64,000 nucleotides of DNA, taken from Shewanella sp. MTB7. GTDB lineage: Bacteria > Pseudomonadota > Gammaproteobacteria > Enterobacterales > Shewanellaceae. Below, one piece after another: positions 63,632-64,000 of this stretch. Position 1 is the stretch's first letter. The number at the start of each line of letters is the position of its first letter. The notes beneath the pieces are model-generated. The model made no database searches, had not been told where the DNA came from, and was given only the letters and a program-made list of their open reading frames with translations. A program made the position numbers and the translations under genes. The stretch covers positions 5,194,501-5,258,500 of the forward strand of contig NZ_CP085636.1 in assembly GCF_027571385.1 (NCBI RefSeq), written 5' to 3'.

Positions 63632-64000
63632 ATGGGGCAAGCTGATGTAATCGTGATTGACTGGGGGGCCAGTTGCTTAAGAGCCTATTTGTGTGCTGAA
63701 AGTAACGATGGCCTCAGAGTATTAGAACAGATCACAGGACCTGGTGTGACTAAGATTGGCCGCGAGTTCGAGGCTGAACTCACTAACGCGATAGCGCCTT
63801 GGAGCAAACAACATGGCCTGTTGCCCATTTTCATGTCGGGCCATATAGGTTCTAGTTTGGGCTGGCACGAAGCGCCTTATCTTTTTTGTCCAGTATCACC
63901 AGAAGATGTGGCTAAACACCTTGTACGGTTCAAATCTGCAGGTCACAAAGTCTATCTGGTTCCTGGGGTTAGCTGTATTGAACCTGGAGTTCATCGGGAT
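63632..64000 (+). CDS. dgoK: 2-dehydro-3-deoxygalactonokinase, partial (5' part)
   Basis: The 123 visible residues start MGQADVIVIDWGASCLRAYL, the DgoK pattern (DWG-S-x-RA), followed by FMSGHIGSSLGWHEAPYL and YLVPGVSC. It phosphorylates 2-keto-3-deoxygalactonate in the galactonate branch of De Ley-Doudoroff catabolism. GTG at 63629 is an alternative start. It is in an operon with the SDR (3-bp gap) and runs off the window. Confidence 0.85.
   Translation, partial: MGQADVIVIDWGASCLRAYLCAESNDGLRVLEQITGPGVTKIGREFEAELTNAIAPWSKQHGLLPIFMSGHIGSSLGWHEAPYLFCPVSPEDVAKHLVRFKSAGHKVYLVPGVSCIEPGVHRD

Noticed and set aside
1..64000. CRISPR arrays, tRNA or rRNA genes
   Set aside because: No regularly spaced repeats and no cloverleaf-like or rRNA-like sequence were noticed. 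A tRNA scan was not possible, so weak cases could be missed.

Overview
The window looks like chromosome from a marine gammaproteobacterium, most likely Shewanella. The grounds are the gene families (ExeM-type secreted nuclease, YgfZ, YjdF/DUF2238, periplasmic peroxidases, sulfatases), the base composition, a Mu-like phage, and a VCR-like integron attC site. The species assignment is inference.

Layout. 1-8.7 kb is chromosomal: an ExeM-like nuclease (running off the left edge), a porin, a LuxR/CsgD-type regulator, a DUF2238 membrane protein, serA, ygfZ, phnN and a DksA/TraR-type zinc-finger protein. 8.74-9.22 kb and 49.33-49.86 kb are the two halves of one REP-associated tyrosine transposase gene that was already carrying inactivating changes. 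Between them sits a complete Mu-like transposable prophage whose ends can be placed to the base: 9220-49333 (40,114 bp), beginning TG, ending CA and flanked by the 6-bp target duplication GCTTGA.

The prophage is divergent, unlike Mu itself. Early genes run rightward from a central repressor/Ner switch (38.2 kb): ner, HTH genes, transposase A, a MuB-like ATPase, DUF3164, GemA and Mor. Late genes run leftward from 34 kb: GH108 endolysin, an RMF-like small protein, holin, Mu gp25/26/27-like proteins, terminase, portal, F with a zincin-like C-terminus, G, protease/scaffold, decoration protein, major capsid, and then a long non-contractile (B3/D3112-like) tail with tube, frameshifted chaperones, tape measure and J-like tip protein. 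A shared 26-bp box precedes both the lysis and the protease gene and is probably a Mor-dependent late promoter.

The prophage carries three blocks of likely lysogeny-expressed cargo. One is an NdpA-like/membrane protein gene pair (34.1-36.7 kb). One is a membrane-anchored protein behind the repressor (37.1-37.8 kb). The third, at the right end, is two integron-type cassettes (46.94-48.73 kb) encoding a one-helix beta-rich protein, a TIR-like effector and a small helical partner. These are the best candidates here for undescribed anti-phage or exclusion systems.

Right of the prophage come a truncated Tn5/IS50-like element, a secreted TIM-barrel hydrolase-like protein, a periplasmic peroxide-defence pair (di-haem peroxidase and exported KatG), a YdcH-like protein, an unknown gene pair ending in an outer-membrane barrel, a MITE-like repeat, and a sulfated-sugar catabolic locus: two secreted sulfatases, a GntR/FCD regulator, an SDR sugar dehydrogenase and the start of a 2-dehydro-3-deoxygalactonokinase gene that runs off the right edge.
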